A DNA stretch of 64,000 bases from Nocardioides sp. WS12 (GCF_014108865.1 NZ_CP053928.1:62001-126000), one strand, 5' to 3'; counted from the stretch's first letter, positions 1 through 11,841 are shown. The notes: generated by a model not told the origin, from the letters alone. Made by a program: numbers and translations.

Positions 1-1029
1 ACAGTGCGTCAGGTTCCCTGGGCGCGTCATAGCGCCGGGCACACACTCGCCTTCGACCAACAGGTCGCCTGGTTGGCCACGCAGTGCTCCAGGACCGCAG
101 TCACGACACTCATGCGGATCGCGTGGCGCACGGTGGGCGCCATCATCACCAGAGTCTGGGCCGACACCGGCGGCGCAGTCGATCAGTTCGCCGGCCTGCG
201 CCGGATCGGGATCGACGAGATCTCCTACAAACGCCACCACAAGTACCTGACCGTCGTGGTTGACCACGACACCGGCCGACTCGTGTGGGTCGCGGCGGGA
301 CCCAAAGGCGCGACTGTGCACGCGTTCTTCGAGGCGCTGGAACTTTCGGGTGCCGGGAGGTGCGCTCAGATCACCCACGTCACCGCGGATGCAGCGCCCT
401 GGATGGTCGGCGCCATCGAGGGCCACTGCCCGAACGCGGTGCGATGCGCTGACCCGTTCCATGTCGTCGGCTGGGCCAGCCAAGCACTCGACGTCGTTCG
501 CCGCGACGCGTGGAGTGCAGCTCGCCAAGCCGGCCACACCCGCCCTGCCGGGTGGCAACACGGGCGCCCCATGACGAAGGCGACCGGGCCCGCGCGGGCC
601 CTGAGGAAGTCCAGATACGCGTTGTGGAAGAACCCCGAGAACCTCACCACCGCAGAGCAGACGAAGCTGGCCTGGATCGCCAAGACCGACCCACGGCTCT
701 ATCGCGCCTACCTGCTCAAGGAGGGCCTGCGCACCATCTTCAAACTGCCACCCGATCAAGCCGAAGAAGCCATCGATCGCTGGATCGCTTGGGCACGACG
801 CTCACGCCTTCCCTCATTCGTAAAGCTTCAGGAACGAATCCGTCGCCACCGCACCGAGATTCTGGCCGCGATCGAGAACGCCATGTCCAACGCCCTGGTC
901 GAATCGGTCAACACCAAGATCCGACTCATCACTCGAATGGCCTTCGGGTTCGCCACACCCGATGCCCTCATTGCCCTCGCGATGTTGAACCTCGGCGGCC
1001 ACCGCCCGACGCTCCCCGGACGCGAATGA
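1..1029 (+). CDS. ISL3-family transposase, N-terminus outside the window
   Basis: This is the DNA-cutting and joining enzyme of the insertion sequence. The visible 340 or so residues cover the end of the helix-turn-helix part and the whole DDE_Tnp_ISL3 catalytic domain. The acidic residues are recognisable in GIDEISYKRHHKY, VTADAAPWM/ADPFHVV and NALVESVNTKIRL. The usual N-terminal zinc finger of ISL3 transposases (full length about 400-430 residues) is not present, so the GTG at 4 is only an internal codon and the gene starts before base 1. The catalytic part has no frameshift or stop, so the element may be active if the missing end is intact. Confidence 0.9.
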   Translation, partial: TVRQVPWARHSAGHTLAFDQQVAWLATQCSRTAVTTLMRIAWRTVGAIITRVWADTGGAVDQFAGLRRIGIDEISYKRHHKYLTVVVDHDTGRLVWVAAGPKGATVHAFFEALELSGAGRCAQITHVTADAAPWMVGAIEGHCPNAVRCADPFHVVGWASQALDVVRRDAWSAARQAGHTRPAGWQHGRPMTKATGPARALRKSRYALWKNPENLTTAEQTKLAWIAKTDPRLYRAYLLKEGLRTIFKLPPDQAEEAIDRWIAWARRSRLPSFVKLQERIRRHRTEILAAIENAMSNALVESVNTKIRLITRMAFGFATPDALIALAMLNLGGHRPTLPGRE

Positions 1030-1052
1030 CCCACGGATCAATCAGGAGAGCC
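1..1052 (+). mobile_element. ISL3-family insertion sequence, right part (left end outside window)
   Basis: The element holds one transposase ORF that is already open at the first base, so its left end lies upstream of the window. The right end is placed at about 1052 because read backwards the sequence there starts GGCTCTCC, the kind of terminal sequence (GGCTCTTC-like) usual for ISL3 elements. Only this one end is visible, so neither the paired inverted repeat nor the 8-bp target duplication can be checked. The ROK gene stop codon lies 20 bases further on, so the element landed just downstream of that gene. Confidence 0.75.
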
Positions 1053-1071
1053 TCCTTGGTCGATCGGCAGG

Positions 1072-2262
1072 TCAGTTGCGGGCCCGGGCGAGCCGGGCGT
1101 CGACGGCGCGGGGACTGAGCACGGCGTCCAGCGCCAGGGCCGCGCAGCCGACGAGGCCGGCCCGGTCGCCGTACGTCGACGGCAGGAACTGGAGCTCACG
1201 GGTCGCGTGCGCGGAGGACCGGGCGTAGACCGACTCGCGCACGCCCGCGGCGTAGACGTCGTAGGCCGCGGCCATGTCGCCACCCAGCACCACCGCCTGC
1301 GGGTTGAGCAGATTGATGGCGACGGCGAGCAGTTCACCGACCTGGCGGCCGCTCTCGCGCAGTAGTTGCTTGGCCTCCGGATCGCCGGACAGCGCATGGG
1401 CAACGAGGTCGCGCACGTGGCCGACGTCGCGCCCCTCCTCCTGCAGCCGGGCAACCAGCGCCCAGCCGGCGGCGAGCGTCTCGAGGCACCCGACGTCACC
1501 GCAACGGCACGGCCGACCGGCGGCCTCCGGCACCTTCGTGTGGCCGATGTCCCCAGCTCCCCCACGGGCCCCGGTGACGATCCGTCCGTCGGCGAGCACG
1601 CCCAGGCCGATGCCCGTCGACGCCTTGAGGACCAGCAGGTCCCGGATCTCGCGGGCGTGGCCGAGGTACTCCGAGCGGGCCAGGGTGTCGGCGTCGTTAG
1701 CGAGGAAGAGGGGGGCCTCCGCCACCCCGGCGAGGTACGGCGCCAGGGGGACGCCGTCCCAGCCGCCCATCACGGGTGTGTCGACGCTGACGCCCCGTGC
1801 AGAGTCGACCACACCGGGGAGCGAGCAGCCGATGCCGAGCACCGGCGGCCGGTCCGCGGTGAGCAGCTGCGCGAGCTGGTCGGCGACGACGGGCATCACC
1901 TCGTCAGGACCGGCGCCGACCACGTGGTCGACGGCCGAGGCCGCCAACTCGGTGCCACCGAGGTCGAAGACGGCGACCTGGGAGCGGGAGCGGCCGACCG
2001 CCGCGGCGAGCACCACGCCCGCCTCCGTGTTGAAGACCAGGCTGCCCGGCGGGCGGCCGCCGGTGGAGGCCAACTCGGCGCCGAGGCGCAGCAGCCCCGC
2101 CTCCGCGAGGGCGTTGACCCGGGCGACGACGGCCGTCCGAGACAGCCCGGTGACGGTGCGCAGGTCGGAGCGCGTGGACGCCCGGCCGCTGCGGAGAAGG
2201 GTGAGCAGATCGCCGGCCGACGCCGACTCCCGGGCCGCCGGCGGCGTCGTCTCGTCGGTCAC
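1072..2262 (-). CDS. ROK-family transcriptional regulator (likely for the Entner-Doudoroff operon)
   Basis: A sugar-responsive repressor of the NagC/XylR (ROK) type, 396 residues. An N-terminal winged helix-turn-helix (about residues 15-75, LSRTAVVARVNALAEAGLL) is followed by an ASKHA sugar-kinase-like domain. The ROK zinc motif is complete: GHTKVPEAAGRPCRCGDVGCLE. The start is a GTG; a TAGGAT hexamer 8 bases before it would fit a leaderless or nearly leaderless transcript. It is divergent from zwf-edd-eda with about 100 bases between them, and a palindrome lies in that gap, so control of the glucose-6-phosphate/gluconate route is the natural inference. The effector cannot be read from sequence. 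The ISL3 element ends 20 bases past its stop codon. Confidence 0.88.
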   Translation of the reverse strand: MTDETTPPAARESASAGDLLTLLRSGRASTRSDLRTVTGLSRTAVVARVNALAEAGLLRLGAELASTGGRPPGSLVFNTEAGVVLAAAVGRSRSQVAVFDLGGTELAASAVDHVVGAGPDEVMPVVADQLAQLLTADRPPVLGIGCSLPGVVDSARGVSVDTPVMGGWDGVPLAPYLAGVAEAPLFLANDADTLARSEYLGHAREIRDLLVLKASTGIGLGVLADGRIVTGARGGAGDIGHTKVPEAAGRPCRCGDVGCLETLAAGWALVARLQEEGRDVGHVRDLVAHALSGDPEAKQLLRESGRQVGELLAVAINLLNPQAVVLGGDMAAAYDVYAAGVRESVYARSSAHATRELQFLPSTYGDRAGLVGCAALALDAVLSPRAVDARLARARN

Positions 2263-2312
2263 GAGAGCCGATCCTAGGGCACGGATCCACCAGATCGGCG
2301 TACTTTGATCTC

Positions 2313-2335
2313 AGAAAGTCCTAAGTAGGGCTTCT
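2313..2335. promoter_or_regulatory. Imperfect palindrome, candidate ROK operator
   Basis: The arms AGAAAGTCCTA and TAGGGCTTCT are inverted copies with one mismatch and one missing base, separated by AG. The site lies between the divergent ROK regulator and zwf, about 20 bases upstream of the likely zwf -10 hexamer TACCGT (2355-2360). ROK regulators usually bind such AT-containing palindromes in their own divergent promoter region. Binding is inferred. Confidence 0.5.
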
Positions 2336-2367
2336 AAAGGACAGGGTTACGCACTACCGTTGTGCCA

Positions 2368-3872
<1,505 letters not shown>

Positions 3873-3876
<4 letters not shown>

Positions 3877-5747
3877 CCGCACCCCTCCACCCCGTCCCCC
3901 TGCACCCCGTCCTGGACGACGTCACCCGCCGACTGACCGAGCGCAGCGCACCGACCCGGGCGACCTACCTCGCACGGGTCCGCGCTGCGGCCGTGCGCGG
4001 CCCGGCCCGGGGCCGGCTCGCCTGCGCCAACCTCGCCCACGGCTTCGCGGCCGCCGAAGGCTCGGAGAAGACCGAGCTGGCCCGCGGCCAGAAGCCGAAC
4101 GTCGCGATCATCACCAGCTACAACGACATGCTCTCGGCCCACCAGCCGTACGGCGACTATCCGCCCGTGCTGAAGTCCGCCGTGATCCGTGCCGGCGGGC
4201 TCGCCCAGGTCGCCGGCGGCGTGCCCGCGATGTGCGACGGCGTGACCCAGGGTCGCGATGGCATGCAGCTCTCGCTCTACAGCCGGGACCTGATCGCCAT
4301 GTCGACGGCCATCGCGCTCTCGCATGACATGTTCGACGGCGCCCTGCTGCTCGGCGTCTGCGACAAGATCGTGCCCGGCCTGTTGATCGGCGCGCTGTCC
4401 TTCGGTCACCTGCCCGCCGTGTGGGTGCCCGCCGGCCCGATGGAATCGGGTCTTCCGAACAAGGAGAAGGCCGCCGTGCGACAGCTGTTCGCCGAGGGCA
4501 AGGTCGGGCGTGAGGAACTGCTCGAGGCCGAGGCGGCGTCGTACCACTCGCGCGGGACGTGCACCTTCTACGGCACCGCCAACTCCAACCAGCTGCTGAT
4601 GGAGGTGCTCGGCCTGCACCTCCCGGGTTCGTCCTTCGTCAATCCCGGGACCCCGCTGCGGGACGCCCTCACCCGGGCCGCGGCGGCCCGGGCAGTCACC
4701 CGCACGGCGCAGTACGACGCCGCCCCGGCGCTCGGCGAGATGGTCGACGAGAAGGCGATCGTCAACGCGTGCGTGGCGCTGCTGGCCAGCGGCGGCTCCA
4801 CGAACCACACCCTGCACCTGGTCGCGATCGCCCGCGCTGCAGGCATCCTGCTCACCTGGGACGACCTGGCGGAACTGTCCGCCGTGGTCCCCTCGCTGGC
4901 CCGGATCTACCCCAACGGCGCGGCCGACGTGAACCACTTCCACGCCGCCGGCGGCATCGGCTACCTCATCCGCACCCTGCTCGACACCGGCCTGATGCAC
5001 GAGGACGTCGAGACCATCGCTGGCCCTGGCCTGCGTCGTTACACCGAGGAGCCGGTCCTGATCGACGGCGAACTCTCGTGGCGTCCCGGCCCGGTCGAAA
5101 GCCTCGACCTCGACGTGTTGCGGCCGGCCACGGACCCGTTCGCCCCCGACGGCGGCGTCAAGGTCGTCAAGGGCCCACTGGGGACCGGCGTCGTGAAGAC
5201 GTCGGCGGTGGCTCCCGAGCACCGCTTCGTCAGCGCGCCGGCCAAGGTCTTCGACGACCAGCACGACTTCCTGCTCGCCTTCGCCGACGGTGACCTGGAC
5301 GGGCACGACTTCGTCGCAGTCATTCGCTACCAGGGGCCTGCAGCCAACGGGATGCCCGAGTTGCACAAGCTGACCCCGGCCCTGGGCGTACTCCAGGACC
5401 GCGGGCAGAAGGTCGCGATCGTCACCGACGGTCGGATGTCCGGCGCCTCCGGGAAGGTTCCGGCCGCCATCCACGTGACTCCCGAAGCCGCACTCGGCGG
5501 ACCGCTCTCCCGGGTGCAGGACGGCGACCTGATCACGCTCGACTCCGATGCCGGGACGCTCACCATCGATGCCGACCTCGCCCATCGCGCACCGACCGGG
5601 CACGCACCCTCGGGCGAGCAGTGGGCCGGTACCGGCCGCGAACTGTTCGCCGCCTTCCGCGCCACCGTCGGCCCCGCCGACGAGGGCGCTTCGATCTTCC
5701 CCGCACCCACTGCCACCGACCTGGAGGTCCGCCTTGTCCACTCGTGA
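3873..5747 (+). CDS. edd: 6-phosphogluconate dehydratase
   Basis: Dehydrates 6-phosphogluconate to 2-keto-3-deoxy-6-phosphogluconate, the key step of the Entner-Doudoroff pathway. 624 residues, of the IlvD/Edd family that carries an iron-sulfur cluster; typical segments are [43 protein letters not shown] and [12 protein letters not shown], including the cluster cysteines. The frame stays open far upstream through zwf, but the ATG at 3873 overlaps the zwf stop (ATGA) and gives a protein starting as the family does. Its own stop overlaps the next gene by 14 bases. The three genes form one operon. Confidence 0.95.
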
Positions 5748-6357
5748 GGGCATCCTCGACGCCGTCCCCGTGATGCCCGTCGTCGTGATCAGCGACCTCG
5801 CCACGGCCGTGCCGGTGGCGAAGGCCCTGGTCGCCGGCGGGCTACCTGCGATCGAACTCACCCTGCGCACCCCGGTGGCCCTCGAAGCGCTCCGGGCGAT
5901 CGCCGCCGAAGTGCCCGAGATCCTGCTCGGCGCCGGCACCATCACGACGCCCGCGCAGGCTGCCGCGGCGGTCGAGGCAGGCGCGCGATTCCTCGTCTCC
6001 CCCGGTCTCACCCCGGACCTGCTGACCGCGATGCAGGAGACGGGGGTGCCGTTCCTGCCCGGCACGTCGACCGTCTCCGAGGTGATGCGGGTCCTCGACG
6101 CCGGACTCACCGAGATGAAGTTCTTCCCCGCTGAGGCGGCCGGCGGTGCGCCGTACCTGAAATCAGTGGCCGGCCCGCTGCCCCAGGCTCGCTTCTGCCC
6201 AACGGGCGGGATCACCGTCGACTCGGCGTCGTCCTACCTCGGGCTGTCGAACGTCGGGTGTGTCGGTGGCAGCTGGATCACGCCCGCCGACGCGATCGCG
6301 GCGGGCGACTGGGAGCGGATCAGCAAGCTCGCCGCGAAAGCCGCCTCGCTCGGCTGA
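5734..6357 (+). CDS. eda: KDPG aldolase (2-dehydro-3-deoxy-6-phosphogluconate aldolase)
   Basis: Splits 2-keto-3-deoxy-6-phosphogluconate to pyruvate and glyceraldehyde 3-phosphate, the last Entner-Doudoroff step. 207 residues, the usual size. The Schiff-base lysine lies in EMKFFPAE and the general-acid glutamate in IELTLRT. The start is an unusual TTG at 5734: GGAGG (5723-5727) stands 6 bases before it, and the protein then begins [15 protein letters not shown] as expected for the family. ATG codons further upstream in this frame would add residues that read like shadow sequence from edd. It overlaps the edd 3' end by 14 bases. Confidence 0.93.
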   Translation: MSTREGILDAVPVMPVVVISDLATAVPVAKALVAGGLPAIELTLRTPVALEALRAIAAEVPEILLGAGTITTPAQAAAAVEAGARFLVSPGLTPDLLTAMQETGVPFLPGTSTVSEVMRVLDAGLTEMKFFPAEAAGGAPYLKSVAGPLPQARFCPTGGITVDSASSYLGLSNVGCVGGSWITPADAIAAGDWERISKLAAKAASLG

Positions 6358-6364
6358 CGCCCGG

Positions 6365-6940
6365 TCAGCCCTGGCGGCCCATCATCGCGAGCAGCCGGGT
6401 GAGCGGCGCCGCGTCGTCGGCCACCGGGAGCACCGGCCCGAAGGCGTCGCCGCGCTGGTCGGCAGTCTCCGGCGTCGAGAAGGGCTCCGCGAACGCCATG
6501 CACCCGGCGACGTCGACGTCGGTCGCGGTGAACGGCTGACCCAGCGCGGTCGCGAGGTCCCATCCGTGGACGACCACCTCGTTGAGTGCCACCGACGCCG
6601 CGATCTCTCCGGGCAGGTCGATGCCGCCGGCGGCCGTCATGCCGTCGTAGGCCGACGGGTCGCGCCACGCGACGGCCAACTCCACGAGGTCGGCATCGAT
6701 GCGGTCACGCCAGCCGGCCTCCAGCCGCGACGCGTCGCCGCTGCCGCCCTGGTCGGCGCCCGGAACCGGCTGCTTGCGGGCAGCGCCGGTGAAGGCGACC
6801 GCCAGTCCACCGACGTGTTCGACGAGATCGCCAACGGTGTACGCCGTGCACGGCGTCGGGAGGCTGAGTTGTTCGTCAGTCACCGAGGCCACCAGAGCAC
6901 GCATCGTTGTCGTGGCCGGTCCGAGATCGAGAGTGGTCAT
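6365..6940 (-). CDS. TIGR03086-family metal-binding protein (DinB/mycothiol-isomerase fold)
   Basis: 191-residue protein of the actinobacterial TIGR03086 family, related to the N-terminal domain of mycothiol-dependent maleylpyruvate isomerase. These four-helix proteins hold a divalent metal through histidines; candidates here lie in LVEHVGGLAVAF and EVVVHGWDLATA. The second segment is the family hallmark. The substrate is unknown. It points away from eda and ends 7 bases from the eda stop (convergent pair), so it is not part of the Entner-Doudoroff operon. Confidence 0.8.
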   Translation of the reverse strand: MTTLDLGPATTTMRALVASVTDEQLSLPTPCTAYTVGDLVEHVGGLAVAFTGAARKQPVPGADQGGSGDASRLEAGWRDRIDADLVELAVAWRDPSAYDGMTAAGGIDLPGEIAASVALNEVVVHGWDLATALGQPFTATDVDVAGCMAFAEPFSTPETADQRGDAFGPVLPVADDAAPLTRLLAMMGRQG

Positions 6941-6971
6941 GCCAGGGACAGACCGACCCCGGTGACCGGAT

Positions 6972-7427
6972 TCATCGGCGCTGTTCGGCGAAGAACTTGT
7001 CGAGCAGAGCGGCCGACTCGTCGGCCAGCACCCCGGCGACGACCTCGGGACGGTGGTTCAGTCGTCGATCGCGTACGACGTCCCACAGCGAACCCACGGC
7101 ACCGGCCTTGTCGTCGTACGCACCGAAGACGAGGCGGTCGACCCGGGACAGCACCACGGCTCCGGCGCACATGGTGCACGGCTCGAGGGTGACCACCAGC
7201 GTGCAGCCGGTCAGCCGCCACTCACCGCGGGCGCGGGCGGCCTCCCGCAGGGCGACCACCTCGGCGTGGCCGGTGGGGTCGGCGTCCTGCTCGCGGACGT
7301 TGCGGCCGGTACCGATGATCTGACCCTCGGGGTCGAGGACGACGGCGCCAATGGGCACGTCACCCGAGGCGACCGCGGCCGTTGCCTCCGCGAGTGCGGC
7401 GCGCATCGGCTCGAGCCAGCGGCTCAC
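6972..7427 (-). CDS. tadA: tRNA-specific adenosine deaminase
   Basis: Converts A34 to inosine in the wobble position of tRNA-Arg(ACG), so that one tRNA reads several codons; an essential zinc enzyme. 151 residues. The cytidine-deaminase fold motifs are complete: TGHAEVVAL (zinc histidine and proton-shuttling glutamate) and PCTMCAG (two zinc cysteines). The GTG start overlaps the stop of the upstream gene (GTGA at 7424-7427), so translation is coupled to the tadA-associated protein. Confidence 0.93.
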   Translation of the reverse strand: MSRWLEPMRAALAEATAAVASGDVPIGAVVLDPEGQIIGTGRNVREQDADPTGHAEVVALREAARARGEWRLTGCTLVVTLEPCTMCAGAVVLSRVDRLVFGAYDDKAGAVGSLWDVVRDRRLNHRPEVVAGVLADESAALLDKFFAEQRR

Positions 7428-7906
7428 GCCGAAGTGAGTCCGACGACGTCGTCGAACAGGTCACCGAAGCCGAGGGCACGGGCCACCTCGGACAGCATCT
7501 CGTCGGGGTACAACTCGTCGTCGTCGAGGATCTCGGCGAGGTCCATTGCGTCGACGCCGAGGTCGCTGAGCAACTCCAGGTCGCCCGCGGGCTCGGCCTC
7601 GTCCTCGTCATCGACCAGCGGCAGGCCGAGGTGCTCGACGACCGTGGCCGCCAACTCCCACTCGGTCGCGGCGCTGACGTCGGACAACATCACCCGGGTC
7701 CGGGGACCGGCGACACGGACCACGACGAAGAAGTCCTCGTCCACCGCCACCAGTCCGACCGCTCCCCCGTCACCCGGGAACCGGCGCAGTGCCAAGGCCA
7801 GGGTCTCGACATCCACCGCGTGGTCAGGGGTCAGCTCGGCAACCTGCCAGACACCATCCTCGCGGTAGGCGGCCAGCGCGAAGTCAATCGCGTCGCTTGC
7901 GGACAT
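7424..7906 (-). CDS. tRNA adenosine deaminase-associated protein (TIGR03941 type)
   Basis: 160-residue actinobacterial protein that regularly sits directly before tadA; its biochemical role is not known. It is acidic, especially in the stretch LVDDEDEAEPAGDLELLSDLG and the aspartate-rich run that follows. The start is placed at ATG 7906 (MSASDAIDFALA), which leaves 67 bases to the divergent upp. A longer reading would run into the upp coding region. Transcribed with tadA. Confidence 0.8.
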   Translation of the reverse strand: MSASDAIDFALAAYREDGVWQVAELTPDHAVDVETLALALRRFPGDGGAVGLVAVDEDFFVVVRVAGPRTRVMLSDVSAATEWELAATVVEHLGLPLVDDEDEAEPAGDLELLSDLGVDAMDLAEILDDDELYPDEMLSEVARALGFGDLFDDVVGLTSA

Positions 7907-7960
7907 GGCATCAGGGTGACACGCGAACCCCGACAGGGCTAGGGGATTCCGGGCGAGGAC

Positions 7961-7966
7961 TAGGCT
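7961..7966 (+). promoter_or_regulatory. Leaderless -10 hexamer for upp
   Basis: TAGGCT stands 7 bases before the upp ATG, so transcription would start at or next to the start codon. No Shine-Dalgarno sequence is seen. Confidence 0.5.
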
Positions 7967-7973
7967 GCCGCTC

Positions 7974-8618
7974 ATGCGCACTCAGGTGGTGGACCACCCA
8001 CTCGTCGCCCACAAGCTGACCGTGCTGCGGGACCAGGAGACGGACTCACCGACCTTCCGGTCCCTCACCGACGAACTGGTCACCCTGCTCGCCTACGAGG
8101 CCACCCGGGACGTCCGCGTCGAACCGTGCGAGATCGTCACGCCCGTCTCCCCCGCAACGGGAACGCGGCTCGCGACGCCCCGGCCGCTCGTCGTACCCAT
8201 CCTGAGGGCGGGGCTCGGCATGCTCGACGGCATGATGCGGCTGCTGCCGACGGCCGAGGTCGGCTTCCTCGGCATGGTCCGCAACGAGGAGACCCTCGAG
8301 GCCGCGACGTACGCCGAACGGCTGCCCGACGACCTGTCCGGGCGGCAGTGCTACGTGCTCGATCCGATGCTCGCGACCGGCGGAACGCTCGCCGCGGCCA
8401 TCCGCTTCCTCGTCGACCGTGGGGCAGATCACATCACCGCGGTCTGCCTCCTCGTCGCCCCCGAGGGCGTCGCCCGGCTCGAAGAGGAGCTCGCCGACCT
8501 CTCCATCCCGGTCACCGTGGTCACCGCAGCGCTCGATGAGCGGCTGAACGAGAAGGGCTACATCGTCCCGGGTCTCGGCGACGCCGGCGACCGGCTGTAC
8601 GGGATCGCTGGGGGCTAG
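7974..8618 (+). CDS. upp: Uracil phosphoribosyltransferase
   Basis: Salvages uracil to UMP with phosphoribosyl pyrophosphate. 214 residues. The PRPP loop is seen in [12 protein letters not shown] and the uracil-binding C-terminus in [27 protein letters not shown] is also typical. Single gene with its own leaderless-type promoter, divergent from the tadA pair. The 121 bases after it belong to the pntA promoter region. Confidence 0.95.
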   Translation: MRTQVVDHPLVAHKLTVLRDQETDSPTFRSLTDELVTLLAYEATRDVRVEPCEIVTPVSPATGTRLATPRPLVVPILRAGLGMLDGMMRLLPTAEVGFLGMVRNEETLEAATYAERLPDDLSGRQCYVLDPMLATGGTLAAAIRFLVDRGADHITAVCLLVAPEGVARLEEELADLSIPVTVVTAALDERLNEKGYIVPGLGDAGDRLYGIAGG

Positions 8619-8739
8619 CGGGCATCCCGCTCCGTGGCAGCGACACCGTTAGACGGATGTCACACGTAAGACGAGGACCTCACAGGCCAACGGCTGTGTA
8701 GGTTGAGCGGCGCTGTATCCACGAATAGCTGGAGGCTCG

Positions 8740-10275
8740 ATGCTCATCGGCATCCCCCGCGAGTCGAAACAGGGCGAAACCCTTGTTGCGGCAACCGCGA
8801 AGACCGTAACCCAACTGACCAACCTCGGCTACGACGTCGTCGTCGAGTCAGGCGCCGGCAACGCTGCCGACCAGCCCGACTCCGCGTTCGTCGACGCAGG
8901 AGTGCGCGTCGGGACCTCGGAGGAGGTGTGGGCCGCTGACGTCGTCGTCAAGGTCAACGCGCCCTCGGCCGAGGAGATCGGTCGGCTCCGTCGCGGCGCC
9001 ACGATCATCTCGATGATGGCTCCTGCGCGCAGCCCCGAACTGCTCGAGCAGCTCCAGGCCGCCGGCGTCACGGCGCTCGCCATGGACGCGGTGCCGCGGA
9101 TCTCGCGCGCCCAGTCGATGGACGTGCTGTCCTCGATGGCGAACGTCGCCGGCTACCGCGCCGTCGTCGAGTCGGCCCACGAGTTCGGCCGGATGTTCAC
9201 CGGCCAGGTGACGGCCGCGGGCAAGATCCCGCCGGCCCGCGTCTTCGTCGTCGGCGCCGGTGTTGCCGGTCTGGCCGCGATCGGTGCCGCATCGGCGATG
9301 GGCGCCATCGTGCGTGCCTTCGACGTGCGTCCCGAGGTCGCCGAGCAGGTCGAGTCGATGGGCGCCCAGTTCGTCCACGTCGAGATGGAGCAGGAAGTCT
9401 CCTCCGACGGCTACGCCAAGGAGATGTCCGAGGCACAGGTCGCCGCGACCGCAGCGATGTACGACGAGGAGGCCCGCGAGGCCGACATCGTCATCACCAC
9501 GGCGCTGATCCCCGGACGGCCCGCGCCCAAGCTGCTGTCCGCCGAGACCGTCGCCGGCATGAAGAACGGCTCGGTCATCGTCGACATGGCGGCTGCCAAC
9601 GGCGGTAACGCCACCGGCACCGTGACCGACGAGAAGATCGTGACCGACAACGGCGTCACGATCCTCGGCTACACCGACCTCGCTGGTCGCCTGGCTGCCC
9701 AGACCTCGCAGCTGTACGGCACCAACATCGTCAACCTGCTCAAGCTGCTGACCCCGGAGAAGGACGGCGCCCTGGCGCTCGACTTCGACGACGTCGTCCA
9801 GCGCGGCATCACGGTCGTGAAGGAAGGCGAGTCCACGTGGCCGCCGCCGGCCGTGCAGGTCTCGGCCGCTCCGGCGGCCGCGGCTGCCGCACCGGTGGCC
9901 GTGGCCGAGCCGAAGAAGCCGCTCTCGGCAGGCGCCAAGGTCGGCCTGGTGCTCGGTGCGATCGGCTTGTTCTGGCTGGTCAACGCGCTCGCCCCGACCG
10001 ATGAACTGCGTCGTCACTTCACCGTGCTGATGCTCTCGATCGTGATCGGCTACTACGTCATCGGCAAGGTCGCGCACGCGCTGCACACACCGCTGATGTC
10101 GGTCACCAACGCCATCTCCGGCGTGGTCGTGGTCGGCGCCCTGGTGCAGATCGCCACCGACGACAAGTTGGTGCTCGGCATGTCCGCCGTTGCCGTCCTG
10201 CTCGCGTCGATCAATGTCTTCGGTGGGTTCGCGGTCACCCGCCGCATGCTCGCGATGTTCAGCAAGGGAGCCTGA
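8740..10275 (+). CDS. pntA: NAD(P) transhydrogenase, alpha subunit (fused alpha1-alpha2)
   Basis: Membrane enzyme part that couples proton entry to hydride transfer from NADH to NADP. 511 residues. An NAD-binding domain I fills about residues 1-375 ([31 protein letters not shown]). An Ala/Pro-rich linker (about 385-400) leads to four membrane helices. Many actinobacteria split this subunit in two; here it is one chain as in E. coli. GGAGG lies just before the ATG, so unlike many neighbours this is a leadered message. It is followed 3 bases later by pntB. Confidence 0.95.
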   Translation: MLIGIPRESKQGETLVAATAKTVTQLTNLGYDVVVESGAGNAADQPDSAFVDAGVRVGTSEEVWAADVVVKVNAPSAEEIGRLRRGATIISMMAPARSPELLEQLQAAGVTALAMDAVPRISRAQSMDVLSSMANVAGYRAVVESAHEFGRMFTGQVTAAGKIPPARVFVVGAGVAGLAAIGAASAMGAIVRAFDVRPEVAEQVESMGAQFVHVEMEQEVSSDGYAKEMSEAQVAATAAMYDEEAREADIVITTALIPGRPAPKLLSAETVAGMKNGSVIVDMAAANGGNATGTVTDEKIVTDNGVTILGYTDLAGRLAAQTSQLYGTNIVNLLKLLTPEKDGALALDFDDVVQRGITVVKEGESTWPPPAVQVSAAPAAAAAAPVAVAEPKKPLSAGAKVGLVLGAIGLFWLVNALAPTDELRRHFTVLMLSIVIGYYVIGKVAHALHTPLMSVTNAISGVVVVGALVQIATDDKLVLGMSAVAVLLASINVFGGFAVTRRMLAMFSKGA

Positions 10276-10278
10276 TCC

Positions 10279-11706
10279 ATGGACATCACCTCCATCACCG
10301 GTGCGGCGTACATCATTGCTGCGCTGCTGTTCATTCTGTCGCTGGCAGGCCTCTCGACGCACCAGTCGGCCAAGAACGGCCTGACCTACGGCATCGTCGG
10401 CATGGCTGTCGCACTCATCGCCACGGTGGCTGCCGTCGTCGACGTCAGCGAGTTCCTCGACAACCGCGCGCTCGTCATCATCCTCATGCTCGCCGCGATC
10501 GCCATCGGTGCCGCGATCGGCCTGTGGCGCGCGAAGATCGTCGAGATGACCGGCATGCCCGAGCTCATCGCCGCCCTCCACTCGTTCGTCGGTCTCGCGG
10601 CCGTACTGATCGGCTGGAACGGTCACATCCTCGGCTCGCACGACTCCATGGCGAGCCTGATCAACATCCACGAGGCCGAGGTCGCGATCGGCATCTTCAT
10701 CGGTGCCGTCACCTTCACCGGCTCGATCGTCGCCAACCTGAAGCTGTCGGCGAAGATCTCCTCGGCCCCGCTGATGCTGCCCGGCAAGAACCTGATCAAC
10801 GTTGGCTCGCTCGTGCTGTTCGCGATCCTCACGGCGATCTACGTGTCGCTCGAGACCCACGACAACACGTCGGCCGACATCCTCCTCGGCGTGCTGACCG
10901 TCCTGGCCCTCGCGCTCGGCTGGCACCTCGTCGCCTCCATCGGCGGCGGCGACATGCCGGTCGTGGTCTCGATGCTCAACTCGTACTCCGGTTGGGCCGC
11001 AGCCGCGTCGGGCTTCCTGCTCGGCAACGACCTGCTGATCGTGACCGGTGCGCTGGTCGGGTCCTCCGGTGCCTACCTGTCCTACATCATGTGCAAGGCG
11101 ATGAACCGCTCGTTCATCTCCGTCATCGCTGGTGGCTTCGGCATCGCCGCCCCCGCGGGCGAGGACAAGGACTACGGCGAGCACCGCGAAATCCAGGCCG
11201 AGGCCGCAGCCGAGTTGCTGTCGAACGCCTCGTCCGTGGTCATCACGCCCGGTTACGGCATGGCCGTGGCGCAGGCGCAGTACCCGGTCGCCGACCTCAC
11301 CGCGAAGCTGCGGGCCAAGGGCATCACCGTCCGCTTCGGCATCCACCCCGTCGCGGGTCGCCTGCCGGGCCACATGAACGTGCTGCTGGCCGAGGCCAAG
11401 GTGCCCTACGACATCGTGCTCGAGATGGACGAGATCAACGACGACTTCCCGGAGACCGACGTCGTGCTGGTCATTGGCGCCAACGACACCGTGAACCCGT
11501 CCGCCGCGGAGGACCCGACCTCCCCGATCGCCGGCATGCCGGTGCTCGAGGTCTGGAACGCCAAGGACGTCATCGTATTCAAGCGCTCCATGGCCGCCGG
11601 CTACGCCGGTGTCCAGAACCCGCTCTTCTTCCGCGAGAACAGCCAGATGCTGTTCGGTGACGCGAAGGACCGGGTCGAGGACATCGTCCGCCACCTCGGC
11701 GACTGA
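10279..11706 (+). CDS. pntB: NAD(P) transhydrogenase, beta subunit
   Basis: Carries the remaining membrane helices (about the first 265 residues) and the NADP-binding domain III. 475 residues. Family segments: [52 protein letters not shown] and [18 protein letters not shown]. Together with pntA it balances NADH and NADPH, which fits an organism making NADPH or NADH through the nearby Entner-Doudoroff genes, although they are separate units. A strong hairpin follows the stop. Confidence 0.96.
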   Translation: MDITSITGAAYIIAALLFILSLAGLSTHQSAKNGLTYGIVGMAVALIATVAAVVDVSEFLDNRALVIILMLAAIAIGAAIGLWRAKIVEMTGMPELIAALHSFVGLAAVLIGWNGHILGSHDSMASLINIHEAEVAIGIFIGAVTFTGSIVANLKLSAKISSAPLMLPGKNLINVGSLVLFAILTAIYVSLETHDNTSADILLGVLTVLALALGWHLVASIGGGDMPVVVSMLNSYSGWAAAASGFLLGNDLLIVTGALVGSSGAYLSYIMCKAMNRSFISVIAGGFGIAAPAGEDKDYGEHREIQAEAAAELLSNASSVVITPGYGMAVAQAQYPVADLTAKLRAKGITVRFGIHPVAGRLPGHMNVLLAEAKVPYDIVLEMDEINDDFPETDVVLVIGANDTVNPSAAEDPTSPIAGMPVLEVWNAKDVIVFKRSMAAGYAGVQNPLFFRENSQMLFGDAKDRVEDIVRHLGD

Positions 11707-11715
11707 CCAAGCCGT

Positions 11716-11753
11716 ACGAAGGGCCCGGATCCTCACGGATCCGGGCCCTTCGT
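11716..11753 (+). terminator. Hairpin terminator after pntB
   Basis: A perfect 17-bp stem (left arm from 11716, ACGAAGGGCCCGGATCC) with the 4-base loop TCAC. It starts 10 bases after the pntB stop. No T-run follows, as is common in high-GC actinobacteria. Confidence 0.85.
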
Positions 11754-11841
11754 CGTCGGACGGCCGGCAGCGGGCAACGTCCCTGCAGCGTCGCCTCCCC
11801 TACGGTCCAGACATCCGAACCAAACGTGAAGGAACCACCAC

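Noticed and set aside
8848..11736. Open reading frame of 962 codons on the minus strand across pntA and pntB
   Set aside because: Shadow of the real genes in high-GC DNA; low-complexity His/Asp/Gly/Arg protein without any family motif.
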